A stretch of 64,000 nucleotides of DNA from positions 1 through 64,000 of IMG/VR virus record IMGVR_UViG_3300025645_000069, one strand, 5' to 3'. The notes beneath the pieces are model-generated. The model made no database searches. It saw only the letters and a program-made list of their open reading frames with translations, and was not told where the DNA came from. Below are positions 29,463 to 36,682 of this stretch, piece by piece; position 1 is the stretch's first letter; each line of letters starts with the position of its first letter. The position numbers and the translations under genes were made by a program. Origin of the DNA: a virus.

Positions 29463-31573
29463 CTTGTTTTTCTTTTTGAAAATAAAGATTTACTCCAAAA
29501 ACTTTGGTCGTATATAGTAGTAACTTTAGTTTCTTTAGCTACTTTTATTTTTTTCACTTCTTGTAAATGATACACAACCATCATAAATGCCATAACCCTA
29601 TCAAAGTTTCCTGTATCATTATAAGCTATTAGTTCTTTTAATAAAGGTATACTTCGTATTTTATGTAAATTTAATAATCCTTCTGTACCGTAATCTTCTA
29701 ACAACCACATTTTAATTAGTTCTTCTCCATAGTCTTTTAAAGGTTTAGACATATGCATACCTTTACCTCTATTTACTCTACTATTCTGAACAACATCTTT
29801 TATAATTTCTGGTTGATCAAGTAAAAGATGCGTTTGGTTTTTATACTCTAAATACTGATACATACCTTTACGTTCGTTTTCGTACAAGCATTTAGCGTTA
29901 TAAAACAAAAGCAATCTTCTAACTTTCTCGTAATATTGATTAGCAGTGTCTGGTCTACCAGTGTATTCTGCCACAATACGATTTGTAAGTTTGTTTATAA
30001 TAATAGTAGATCCTAAAGAAGATGTAGTAGAATCATCATGATCGTAAGGATCTGTACCTGCAAGATACATACCATAAGGTATTTTTCCTTCACTATCTTC
30101 ATAAGGCATTTCGTATATCACTACACATCCAGCTAAATCATCACTACCTCTAAGTGGAAAATCTACAATAGGAGATAATTTAGCATTTGGTTTCCATGCT
30201 ATTTTGTTACTCTCTGATTCTACATAAAGATCTCCTACGTAATCATGATTTCTTTCTTTATTAGTGGCTTCTAATTCTGCTAGCCTAGATAACAAATCTG
30301 CTACAGGAAACAAGTTACCTGTGCGCGTAAGGAATACTTCTGAAGGCACAAGAGGTCTGTTTTGTAGTTCTGCATCTAAAGCACTTCTAGAGTTTTTACT
30401 TTTCTTTAGTTTTTCTCTAAACTCGTCTAAATATTCTTTTGCAGGCTGTTCTTGTGTGTTTCCATTATTATCTTTAAATTGATTTAACCCTCTGTAAGCA
30501 GGTACAAAATAAGATATTTTACCTTTATCTTCCCACTCATCATTAAAAGAAATCATATCGTAAACATCTGGATTGTAAAACATATCTCTTGCATCTACAG
30601 TACCTCCACCTTCCATATCACCACCTGTACCCAAGTACATACAGCTTCCAAACTTGTATGCACCGTTTTTCATACATTCTACAGATGCTTCGTGCGAGGC
30701 TTTAAGATTGCTAAACATACCAATCTCCTCCATCACCATTACAGCAGGACGAGTACCATTGGCAGCAAATGCATTGTCTTTAAAGGTACGATGCTTAATC
30801 TTAGATTTACTACCCATAACTTTCCAGGTACCACCAAGTTTCTTTTTATATTCTGCAATAACTTCTTTCCCAGAGTACCAACTACCGCTGTACTGCTTAG
30901 AGAAAGGAGAGGGAAAAAATTTGTCTCCAAGTTCAATACCGCCAGGTAAATTATCCAATCCAAATTGTGTCTTTTTTAATATATCTCCTGAGTATTTAGC
31001 ATCCCCTGCTCCTGCTACAATTTCTGTAGAAGGAGGGTTACCAATATCTTCAGGTTTATATGATTTTGCTCCATCAAATACAAACTCGTGCCCAATAACT
31101 CCTCCTGCAACAGAATAAGATTTACCAAACCCACGACTCCCCATCATCATAAAATTTTTAGCTTCATTCTCCCAAAGAGGTGCTCCCATATTCTTTTTAT
31201 GTGTTCTGCGCATGTATTCTGCTGCAGGCACATAATTTGGCTTATCTATAAAATCTCTGTTACATGTAAACTCTTTATCATCTTCAAACCCAGAAAAACC
31301 CCTAGCCTCACACCAGTTGTAAAAAAACTCCCACTCAAGATCTCTAAGAAATGGTTTACCAGGAGTTTTAGTTTTAGAATGTGCAGTTTTGTTTAATAAA
31401 ATTGTCCAGAAGTTTACATAAAAATATAAATTACCTGGCATCCATACACCGCTAACCCAATACCCTTCAATACACCTTTTCTTTTCTTCTCGCCAAAATA
31501 ATAAGTATTCTTCGCTTGCAGGATGAAATTGAGGTATCTCTTTAAGTAAAAAAGCAGCTTTGTTAACAATCAT
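29456..31573 (-). CDS. terL: Terminase large subunit
   Basis: A 705-residue protein with the two enzyme parts of a DNA-packaging motor. The ATPase shows Walker A MGSRGFGKS at about 142-150 and Walker B VMVMEE at about 265. The nuclease domain shows GTDPYDHDD at about 508, a Tyr/Glu-containing LYENERKG segment near 570, and FDRVMAFMMV near 665. It cuts concatemeric genomes and pumps DNA through the portal. The start overlaps the stop of the 173-residue gene (ATGA). It ends with TAG. Confidence 0.93.
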   Translation of the reverse strand: MIVNKAAFLLKEIPQFHPASEEYLLFWREEKKRCIEGYWVSGVWMPGNLYFYVNFWTILLNKTAHSKTKTPGKPFLRDLEWEFFYNWCEARGFSGFEDDKEFTCNRDFIDKPNYVPAAEYMRRTHKKNMGAPLWENEAKNFMMMGSRGFGKSYSVAGGVIGHEFVFDGAKSYKPEDIGNPPSTEIVAGAGDAKYSGDILKKTQFGLDNLPGGIELGDKFFPSPFSKQYSGSWYSGKEVIAEYKKKLGGTWKVMGSKSKIKHRTFKDNAFAANGTRPAVMVMEEIGMFSNLKASHEASVECMKNGAYKFGSCMYLGTGGDMEGGGTVDARDMFYNPDVYDMISFNDEWEDKGKISYFVPAYRGLNQFKDNNGNTQEQPAKEYLDEFREKLKKSKNSRSALDAELQNRPLVPSEVFLTRTGNLFPVADLLSRLAELEATNKERNHDYVGDLYVESESNKIAWKPNAKLSPIVDFPLRGSDDLAGCVVIYEMPYEDSEGKIPYGMYLAGTDPYDHDDSTTSSLGSTIIINKLTNRIVAEYTGRPDTANQYYEKVRRLLLFYNAKCLYENERKGMYQYLEYKNQTHLLLDQPEIIKDVVQNSRVNRGKGMHMSKPLKDYGEELIKMWLLEDYGTEGLLNLHKIRSIPLLKELIAYNDTGNFDRVMAFMMVVYHLQEVKKIKVAKETKVTTIYDQSFWSKSLFSKRKTRF

Positions 31574-32091
31574 ATTAATCCTTTTTCAGAAGCCGACTCT
31601 TCACCTCCACCTTTAGTAGAGCCTTCGTTAGTTTCTTTATCAACTAGTTTTAAAAGACGTTCATAGTCTTCAAAAAGTTTAACATTAGTTTTAAGAAGCC
31701 CTTCTATTGTATCTGCATTTTCTTCGTATGTAAGCAGATCTAAATATCTTGTTTTTTCGTCCATCTTTTTATTCCAAACTAAAAGTTGCCTTTTAGCAGG
31801 AGTTATAAGAGATGACTCGTAAAACTGCATTGCTTCTTTGTATTTATCCCAATCAAACTTTACATCTTTAAGAAAATCCTTACTAATTATATCTTTTCTT
31901 GTAGGAAAAGATATGTTAGCAAATTTAGAATCAGGATCTACCAAAAGCGCAATAGCCCACATTATCTGTGAGCTTTTGCTTTTTGTTTTGCTTTTATCTT
32001 CTCTATAGATAGAAGCAAACTCTTGGGGGATTTGTAATTGTGGGTGTAATTTCCAAAAGTTTTTGTCAATGTCAAATCCTTCTAGTATCAT
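31570..32091 (-). CDS. Protein upstream of terminase, possible small-subunit analogue
   Basis: A 173-residue, mostly helical charged protein with a Lys/Ser-rich segment (KSKTKSKSS, about 33-42) and an acidic, Gly-rich tail. It sits immediately before terL with a 4-base overlap, the usual place for a terminase small subunit. No helix-turn-helix is evident by eye, so that role is a guess from position. Alternatively it is a conserved packaging accessory protein. Confidence 0.5.
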   Translation of the reverse strand: MILEGFDIDKNFWKLHPQLQIPQEFASIYREDKSKTKSKSSQIMWAIALLVDPDSKFANISFPTRKDIISKDFLKDVKFDWDKYKEAMQFYESSLITPAKRQLLVWNKKMDEKTRYLDLLTYEENADTIEGLLKTNVKLFEDYERLLKLVDKETNEGSTKGGGEESASEKGLI

Positions 32092-32387
32092 TTTACAATA
32101 CCTAATACATCAAACATATTCATTTGGAAATACTCTATCTCGTCTATCATAACCATAAAGCCTTGGCCTTTAGGTATTACAGTGTCTCCAATTTTTACAT
32201 TTTTAACCTCTTGGCTAACTGCTACAACTTTAGCATGCCCGTCTCTTTTACTTTCCTCTTCTTTTAACATTTGTTGAGATTTAATAATCCCACTTTTTGT
32301 CTCTTTCTCTACTGAAGGCATTTCCACTACAATGTGGTTTCCTAAAGGTTCGTATTTAATCATGTTTACCATTTGTTTAGTGGACAA
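32088..32387 (-). CDS. GroES-like co-chaperonin
   Basis: A 99-residue protein matching the GroES (Cpn10) family in length and pattern: IKYEPLGNHIVVEM at the start, the mobile-loop region ETKSGIIKSQQ near residues 31-41, a GHAKVVAVSQ strand, VKIGDTVIPKGQG near 74, and a final VLGIVK strand. GroES caps GroEL and helps fold substrates. T4 gp31 is a known phage version used for capsid folding. Here it lies beside terminase and HU-like genes and probably works with host GroEL. Confidence 0.8.
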   Translation of the reverse strand: MSTKQMVNMIKYEPLGNHIVVEMPSVEKETKSGIIKSQQMLKEEESKRDGHAKVVAVSQEVKNVKIGDTVIPKGQGFMVMIDEIEYFQMNMFDVLGIVK

Positions 32388-32617
32388 TGTGATTTCATTG
32401 ACCTTGTTTTAGCAACTAACGGACACCCGCATTTTGCACACTTACTTTTAACGTTAAATTCGCATTCCCCGCATATAGCAACTCTTGCTTTTGCAATTTG
32501 CTCTACATGTTCGTTAGGAAATACTACATTCTTCCATCCATCAAATATTTCGCTAACTTTTGCAGCTGCAGAAGTAACTAAATCTTTGTTTGTTTTAGGA
32601 TTTTTCTTTTTTTCCAT
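32366..32617 (-). CDS. Zinc-ribbon-like protein, 83 aa
   Basis: An 83-residue protein whose C-terminal half carries CGECEFNVKSKCAKCGCPL and a later CPLNKW. The Cys spacing (CxxC, CxxCxC) suggests a structural zinc site. The N-terminal part is helical. Small proteins of this type are frequent in Bacteroidota phages and are uncharacterised. It overlaps the genes on both sides, so it is translationally coupled. Confidence 0.6.
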   Translation of the reverse strand: MEKKKNPKTNKDLVTSAAAKVSEIFDGWKNVVFPNEHVEQIAKARVAICGECEFNVKSKCAKCGCPLVAKTRSMKSHCPLNKW

Positions 32618-32801
32618 TTTTATAATATTTAAATCTGTTCTTTTTTACTGCGAACATTCCTATGTGTTTAGCTCGCACTGTTTCAAAATTACCTTGCTCT
32701 ATAGTGTCTTTTAAAAGTTTAAATTGAGATTTTACTATTAGATCAATCTTAAACTCACTAATACTATATTTTTTAGCTAGTTTCTTTATTATTTTGTCCA
32801 C
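32595..32801 (-). CDS. HU/IHF-like DNA-binding protein
   Basis: A 68-residue basic protein: a helical first half (ISEFKIDLIVKSQFKLLKD), then GNFETVRAKHIGMFAVKKNRFKYY, which fits the G-x-V-x-IGxF-x-VKxR strand pattern of HU/IHF proteins. It is shorter than typical HU (about 90) and lacks most of the long DNA arm. HU/IHF-like genes are known from crAss-like phages. It may bend DNA in replication or packaging. Confidence 0.6.
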   Translation of the reverse strand: MDKIIKKLAKKYSISEFKIDLIVKSQFKLLKDTIEQGNFETVRAKHIGMFAVKKNRFKYYKNGKKEKS

Positions 32802-33136
32802 GATAACTTATAAGTTATTTCTATTCCTTCAGTTGTAATACTTTTTAAAATACTAGGATTTATAGCTTTGTCAATAATCATTTTCTTTTTTCGTAACATA
32901 GTAATATGATTATTAAAAGAAGCTTCAGACATGTTTATTTGTTTTCTAACTAACTTTCTTACAGGAGTAGAAAATAAAGTTTTATCTATATTTTTATTTT
33001 CTTTGTTAGATTGCCATATAGCTAGAAAGCTAGAAAGTACTTCAATCTCTTTATCCTTTAGTTTTAGTATAGGATTAAGAATTTGTAAATACGCCTTCAT
33101 AGATTTTGGTATGTCAGATTTAATAGGTATTATCAT
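32789..33136 (-). CDS. Winged-helix-like DNA-binding protein, 115 aa
   Basis: A 115-residue protein with helices consistent with a winged helix-turn-helix: VRKLVRKQINMSEASFNNHIT followed by LRKKKMII and a beta wing (IEITYKLSW). The region about residues 55-90 reads like recognition helix plus wing. It could regulate late transcription or act in packaging. Genes on both sides overlap it by 4-13 bases. Confidence 0.55.
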   Translation of the reverse strand: MIIPIKSDIPKSMKAYLQILNPILKLKDKEIEVLSSFLAIWQSNKENKNIDKTLFSTPVRKLVRKQINMSEASFNNHITMLRKKKMIIDKAINPSILKSITTEGIEITYKLSWTK

Positions 33137-33399
33137 AATTCTATTTCAGGAAATAAAACATCTGCTTTGTTTTTATCAATAACAGAGATAGATGCTTTAA
33201 CATATCTTGCTACATCGCGTGCTTCTAATCTTTCTTCTTGATTAGAATCTATTCCTAACTTTGATTGCGCTTTAGCATTCATATGAAGTAGTTTATCTAT
33301 TTGGTATAAATTAGTGTACTTTTCTAAACAATTAGAACATAGTTTAGAATTTAAAGAAAACTTAAAATGTTTTCTCACTGCTTTTTCAATAACGTCCAT
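33133..33399 (-). CDS. Hypothetical helical protein, 88 aa
   Basis: An 88-residue protein with one CSNC pair near residue 21 and otherwise helical, charged sequence. It has no recognised family. It overlaps the winged-helix gene by 4 bases in the same operon. Confidence 0.55.
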   Translation of the reverse strand: MDVIEKAVRKHFKFSLNSKLCSNCLEKYTNLYQIDKLLHMNAKAQSKLGIDSNQEERLEARDVARYVKASISVIDKNKADVLFPEIEL

Positions 33400-33401
33400 A
33401 T

Positions 33402-33620
33402 TTAAGAATATCTATTACTGTTAAATTTACCAGCTATAGTACCGTTAGGCTTTTTAATAATACCTCCAAAGCCTCCGCCTTTAACTCGTATCTCTTTCAT
33501 ATATTTATCGCAACAAATTGCTTCAGGACATACAACTTCTCCGTCCACTATTTTCATAGTATGAGTTCCAAGCTCTAAGTCTTTATTACAATCTGTATCA
33601 ACGCATTCAAATCTTGTCAT
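33402..33620 (-). CDS. Small zinc-finger-like protein, 72 aa
   Basis: A 72-residue protein with cysteines at FECVDTDCN and CPEAICCDKYM, four to five potential zinc ligands, followed by a Gly-rich tail (KGGGFGGIIKK). This is the pattern of small zinc-ribbon proteins, such as FmdB-like regulators. Function unknown. Confidence 0.55.
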   Translation of the reverse strand: MTRFECVDTDCNKDLELGTHTMKIVDGEVVCPEAICCDKYMKEIRVKGGGFGGIIKKPNGTIAGKFNSNRYS

Positions 33621-33638
33621 GCGACAAATATAATAAAA

Positions 33639-34379
33639 TTAATTATAATCTAACATATCTTGCACTTCTTTTCTGTAGTCAGCGCACTTTATAAGCTTAT
33701 ACGTGTCATTTTTTTCATTGAACCATACAATAAAACAATCTTTTATTTTAAGATCTGTTTCGTGCTCTATGATGTATTTGTATGTAGATAATTGTAGGGA
33801 GTAAGTGTTGAATTCACACTCGTCTAGGTGGGAAACAGGTTCAAGCATTTTATTCTTAAACTTGCTTTTGTAATTTAGCTTTTTGTTAGTCTTCCAGTCA
33901 AATATAACTAGAGCATCAAGCGTGTTAGAGTAATATAACTGATCAACCATACCGCATAGTCCAAGTTTTTCTGAGCCAACACATAGCTCTGAACTTATAG
34001 GTACAAGATTGTCTTTTGATTCTTCGTAGAATTTTAAAAAGTGGGATTCGATAGTATCATATGCACTCATATCTATATCGAAGTCATATATTGTATTAGG
34101 TAATATTTTATTATTAATGTAATTTTCAGCGTATGCATGAAACTTACTTCCTTTATTACATGCGCGTAAACTAATAGAATCCCACTTATCTAAAATTTCT
34201 TGTCTTGTTTTACCTTCTTTGTTAGCAGTTTTATCTGCCCAGAACTCTTTTAGAAAAGGTTTTTTAAACTTGCTTATAAACGTGGTAACTGACGTAAGAG
34301 GTTTACCATTTAATGTATAGGTGTGCCCTTCTTCTGTAAATATAACGTTGTTAAACTTGTTCAGCTCCTTGAATATCAT
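33639..34379 (-). CDS. PD-(D/E)XK nuclease
   Basis: A 246-residue protein with the early EEGHTYTLNGKPLTSVTT segment typical of phage PD-(D/E)XK exonucleases, then LGLCGMVDQLYY and LVIFDWKTNKK, which supply the catalytic D and D-x-K residues near 148-170. These nucleases process DNA ends in recombination, repair or packaging. Its place in the terminase arm rather than the replication arm suggests a packaging or maturation task. A second, distinct nuclease of the superfamily lies at 49514-50497. Confidence 0.7.
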   Translation of the reverse strand: MIFKELNKFNNVIFTEEGHTYTLNGKPLTSVTTFISKFKKPFLKEFWADKTANKEGKTRQEILDKWDSISLRACNKGSKFHAYAENYINNKILPNTIYDFDIDMSAYDTIESHFLKFYEESKDNLVPISSELCVGSEKLGLCGMVDQLYYSNTLDALVIFDWKTNKKLNYKSKFKNKMLEPVSHLDECEFNTYSLQLSTYKYIIEHETDLKIKDCFIVWFNEKNDTYKLIKCADYRKEVQDMLDYN

Positions 34380-34560
34380 TTTCTTCTTCTTCGATTAGTT
34401 TTTCTAAATATACAGCTAAATCCATTGCTTCTTCTTGTGCATGTTTTAGCCATTGCAATTTAGTTAAATCTTTTCGATCCATTGTTGTCTTGTACTTCTT
34501 TTTTCCTAACTCAGCTCTTTGAGTTATCTTAGTACAAACCTTATATTCTATTGTACTCAT
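34351..34560 (-). CDS. MazG-like small protein, 69 aa
   Basis: A 69-residue protein: ELGKKKYKTTMDRKDL then WLKHAQEEAMDLAVYLEKLI. The pattern K-Y-x-T-x-(D)-L, W-L-x-HA-EE-x-D-x-YL matches small phage members of the all-alpha NTP pyrophosphohydrolase (MazG-like) group, with acidic EE and D as metal ligands. It would cleave nucleotides or alarmones, or be a degenerate relative. It overlaps neighbours by 29 and 4 bases. Confidence 0.6.
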   Translation of the reverse strand: MSTIEYKVCTKITQRAELGKKKYKTTMDRKDLTKLQWLKHAQEEAMDLAVYLEKLIEEEENDIQGAEQV

Positions 34561-34724
34561 GATCCGCAGTTTTCACAATCTGGGTTATCAATACTGCAGG
34601 CTTCTGGTTGCTCTGCTTCTTCAAGATCTACAATCCAACTATCAAAAGTGTTGTTTTTTGATTCATCTGATTTTTTAATCGAGTCCTTTATAAACTCATC
34701 GTCAAAAATCTTTTTTTCTGCCAT
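34557..34724 (-). CDS. Acidic 55-residue protein with C-terminal CxxC
   Basis: First gene of the leftward operon. It encodes 55 residues starting MAEKKIFDDEFIKDSIKKSD and ending PDCENCGS. The TGA stop overlaps the ATG of the MazG-like gene (ATGA), which supports translation. It has a CxxC pair and acidic composition. No family recognised. Confidence 0.6.
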   Translation of the reverse strand: MAEKKIFDDEFIKDSIKKSDESKNNTFDSWIVDLEEAEQPEACSIDNPDCENCGS

Positions 34725-34749
34725 AGTATAAATATTTAATTGTTAAAAG

Positions 34750-34915
34750 AAAAGTGGCCAAAAGAAAACCAAATTGAAACGCCACTAAATTTCAATTGGG
34801 AAAGTCATTGCTGGTACAACTTTCAAACATCACTGCGAGGATAGGAGTTACCTGGTCCAACAGTCGTCCGCTATTTGTTTATCCTTTCGGTGGGTGACTG
34901 AAGTTTTATTCTCGC
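34750..34915 (+). ncRNA. Structured RNA-like region in the divergent intergenic space
   Basis: Several helices can be drawn. AGTGGC (34753-34758) pairs with GCCACT (34781-34786), and CCAAATTGAAA (34769-34779, one bulged A) pairs with TTTCAATTGG (34790-34799); these interleave as an H-type pseudoknot or two exclusive hairpins. GAAAGT (34800-34805) pairs with ACTTTC (34819-34824). A 13-position stem, 12 paired, joins 34831-34843 to 34880-34892. That stem uses G-U pairs only on the plus strand, which favours this orientation. No reading frame of note. Family unknown. Confidence 0.4.
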
Positions 34916-34920
34916 GAAGG

Positions 34921-34928
34921 CAAACGTA
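34921..34928 (-). promoter_or_regulatory. Possible -7 element for the leftward operon
   Basis: TACGTTTG on the minus strand fits TAnnTTTG and lies about 200 bases before the first leftward gene, just after a leftward terminator. No good TTTG is found 19 bases upstream, so the promoter is weak or activator-dependent, or not real. Confidence 0.3.
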
Positions 34929-34944
34929 CAAAAAAAATTTTTAT

Positions 34945-34978
34945 AAAAAAAAGATCCCCCTTATAAAAAGAGGGATCT
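34945..34978 (-). terminator. Leftward intrinsic terminator in the divergent region
   Basis: AGATCCC (34952-34958) and GGGATCT (34972-34978) form a 7-bp stem. On the minus strand it is followed by about eight T residues. It would stop leftward readthrough before the leftward operon and insulate it. Confidence 0.75.
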
Positions 34979-34979
34979 A

Positions 34980-35200
34980 AACCAAAAAACAAATCAATCG
35001 AAAACAATCAATCGAAAAAACACAGTGGCAATATACAATTTTATTTTTTTAAAAAAAAATTATCTATGGAAATGATGGAGTGTACCACTTAATTAACAGC
35101 ACCCCTTCTATCTTTTGCGGGCTAACACCCCCACAGTTGCAAATTACAAATTAATCCCTAAAACAAGTTTTATGTCCTCAATTTACAATTTACAAAACTT
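34980..35200. other. Candidate replication origin region: AT tracts and tandem repeat
   Basis: No gene is seen here. The stretch holds a 13-base tandem repeat (34992-35018), then a nearly pure A/T tract at 35037-35062 (T run followed by A run), then AT-rich sequence with short repeats of ACAATTTACA type. Placement at the divergence point of the two gene arms, plus iteron-like repeats beside an easily melted tract, suggests an origin or early promoter region. Confidence 0.35.
34992..35018. repeat. Two 13-base direct repeats, period 14
   Basis: AATCAATCGAAAA occurs at 34992-35004 and 35006-35018, one base apart. With a period of 14 it is neither a homopolymer nor a simple microsatellite, and could be a protein-binding iteron. 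Confidence 0.6.
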
Positions 35201-35202
35201 CG

Positions 35203-35220
35203 GTTTCCCCTAAAGGAAAC
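35203..35220 (+). promoter_or_regulatory. Leader hairpin before the 92-aa gene
   Basis: GTTTCC (35203-35208), loop CCTAAA, then GGAAAC (35215-35220) form a 6-bp hairpin ending 15 bases before the ATG at 35236. It lacks a T-run, so it is more likely a stability or translation-control element than a terminator. Confidence 0.5.
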
Positions 35221-35235
35221 ACCACAGTTGTCCTT

Positions 35236-35514
35236 ATGGCCAACTCTACTGTTACCTTTGGAAACTTGCGCCTACAGTCGGTTGTCATGGACAACGCGTT
35301 CTGTTGGCACACTTTCCGCGGAAACCTCGAACAGTCGTTTACTCAACTCCAATCACAGAATGCTGTGATTGAAGTTGATTCACCACTAATTTCCGTCGCT
35401 GACGCTGACGGAAAAGGTGGTGGTAAACTCCTGCTCACACCTAACTCACACCTAAAGGTGTTCGTTAACGGTGAAGAGCAAACGATTGCAGTCGCTAGCG
35501 CTCCTGCATCGTAA
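35236..35514 (+). CDS. Single-gene unit: 92-aa protein with unusual base composition
   Basis: A 92-residue protein starting MANSTVTFGNLRLQSVVM, with a Gly-rich GKGGGKLLL turn and beta-rich character, ending in VASAPAS. It uses many C- and G-ending codons (GTC, CTC, CGC), unlike the A/T-ending codons of its neighbours. It has a leader hairpin before and a strong terminator five bases after, so it is its own transcription unit. It is the first rightward gene. Such features fit a strongly expressed early protein, perhaps an anti-host factor, or a recently acquired gene. No family recognised. Confidence 0.75.
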   Translation: MANSTVTFGNLRLQSVVMDNAFCWHTFRGNLEQSFTQLQSQNAVIEVDSPLISVADADGKGGGKLLLTPNSHLKVFVNGEEQTIAVASAPAS

Positions 35515-35518
35515 TAAC

Positions 35519-35547
35519 AGAGCCCTAACGGGCTCTTTATTTTTTTG
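35519..35547 (+). terminator. Intrinsic terminator after the 92-aa gene
   Basis: AGAGCCC (35519-35525), loop TAAC, GGGCTCT (35530-35536), then a T-rich tail (TTATTTTTTT). A compact 7-bp stem with a U tract, five bases after the stop codon. Confidence 0.92.
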
Positions 35548-35697
35548 GTTGATCTCTTTTGACTACGATACGTTCATTGACGTGTTCCTGTTCAAAAGCC
35601 CACATATTCTCTTATAGTTCACTATCGTTCTAACCTAGTGCATTATAATATATAGCTAAAACAACAAATTAACAAATAAACACAAAAACAACAAATT
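35548..35697 (+). promoter_or_regulatory. Leader/promoter region of the main early operon
   Basis: A 150-base gap without genes. It contains TATAAT at 35644-35649 running into the 12-base TATAGCTAAAAC (35651-35662), the core of the motif upstream of the late promoters, then a long A/C-rich leader (repeats of ACAACAAA type) up to ATG 35698. No TTTG-N19-TAnnTTTG match is seen, so a different polymerase or factor may act here. Confidence 0.4.
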
Positions 35698-36066
35698 ATG
35701 CGAAACACTAAAAACCAAGAAATCTACAATGTTGTAGAGAAAATCTCAAAAAGCCCAGAATTTACATCAATAAGATACAATTCTCACGATGATCCATCAG
35801 AAATCATCAATCTATTAAGACAACATGTATCTACATTACTAGGTGTAATTCACAACCAAAATCAAGACTACAAAGAATTGAGAGAAGTAACTAACATGTT
35901 ACAAAAAATCGAAAAGGCTAAGGCAAGATTTGTAGAAAGAGCAATAGACTCTACTACAAAAGAAGATTACCACGATATTATGCCTTATGGCTTAAGAAAT
36001 AGAGACATAGTAAAAATAGAAAGTAAATCTTCTAGAAAAGTAGGTAAAATAGATTTAGATAGCTAA
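35698..36066 (+). CDS. Early protein of 122 aa
   Basis: A 122-residue charged, mostly helical protein (INLLRQHVSTLLGVIHNQNQ and a coiled-coil-like LQKIEKAKARFVERA). First gene of the long early operon. No motif recognised. Its TAA stop overlaps the ATG of a 42-residue frame (TAATG). Confidence 0.65.
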   Translation: MRNTKNQEIYNVVEKISKSPEFTSIRYNSHDDPSEIINLLRQHVSTLLGVIHNQNQDYKELREVTNMLQKIEKAKARFVERAIDSTTKEDYHDIMPYGLRNRDIVKIESKSSRKVGKIDLDS

Positions 36067-36194
36067 TGTTCTTTGAAGATGCACAATTTGCTTGGGACTT
36101 ATACAATATAAGTCCTGAGCTAACGTGTACTTGTGATGAAGTACACACTTGCCAACAATGTCATGAAGAAACTAAAAAAGAAACCAAGATATAA
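36066..36194 (+). CDS. Small Cys/His protein, 42 aa
   Basis: A 42-residue frame starting MFFEDAQFAWDLYNISPEL, then CTCDEVHTCQQCHEE, with four cysteines and two histidines in a short span, likely a metal site. The start is coupled to the previous stop (TAATG). Too short for family assignment. Confidence 0.55.
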   Translation: MFFEDAQFAWDLYNISPELTCTCDEVHTCQQCHEETKKETKI

Positions 36195-36339
36195 CATAGA
36201 CTCAGTAAATAAACTCATTAAAGACTTTAAACTAAAAAGTAAAACAAATCCATTTAGAAATTATGAAAAAACTAACAACTCCAGAGAAAATCCAAGAACA
36301 GATCTTAAAGACATTCCAAGAAAAGAAAGAGCATTTTAA
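36163..36339 (+). CDS. Lysine-rich 58-aa frame overlapping both neighbours
   Basis: From ATG 36163 the frame encodes MKKLKKKPRYNIDSVNKL and a basic remainder. It overlaps the 42-residue gene by 32 bases and the 138-residue gene by 77 bases in other frames. The middle part, which overlaps nothing, looks protein-like, so a real small gene is possible. The C-terminal third may be accidental. Confidence 0.35.
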   Translation: MKKLKKKPRYNIDSVNKLIKDFKLKSKTNPFRNYEKTNNSRENPRTDLKDIPRKERAF

Positions 36340-36679
36340 AGGTAAAATACCTCAAAAGCTAAAAGATATACCAAAGAAATTTCTACAGCCTTCTTATATG
36401 AAGCAGGTTAGAGATTATGAAACAGGTGGATGGAAGAAAGAAAGAGTAGAGAATATACATTGGACTAAAGCTCGTACTAAAATATCAAATAGTAAAAGAA
36501 CAACTAGAAACACACCAAAGTTTGATACTAATCTAGATGTTACTATTGAACCACGTCAAGAGCGTGTAGATATTAAAGATATTGAGATGACAATTAGTTT
36601 GCCATCTAACATGACTGCAAAAGCTTTTATAGATTTTGTAGCTATGATAAAGAAATCAGGGGCTAAGTATAGCCTCTGA
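36263..36679 (+). CDS. Early basic protein of 138 aa
   Basis: A 138-residue protein with a Lys-rich N-terminal half (residues 1-60), a Thr/Arg-rich middle, and a C-terminal part (DIEMTISLPSNMTAKAFIDF) that looks like a strand plus helix. It may bind nucleic acid. A hairpin made of CAGGGGCT and AGCCTCTG overlaps its stop codon and opens the RNA array that follows. No family recognised. Confidence 0.6.
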   Translation: MKKLTTPEKIQEQILKTFQEKKEHFKGKIPQKLKDIPKKFLQPSYMKQVRDYETGGWKKERVENIHWTKARTKISNSKRTTRNTPKFDTNLDVTIEPRQERVDIKDIEMTISLPSNMTAKAFIDFVAMIKKSGAKYSL

Positions 36680-36682
36680 TAG

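Noticed and set aside
30654-31118. 154-codon plus-strand frame inside the terminase gene
   Set aside because: It is antisense to conserved terminase motifs and is explained by the low-stop complementary frame.
34992-35018. CRISPR array
   Set aside because: Only two 13-base repeats one base apart; no spacers and no cas genes.
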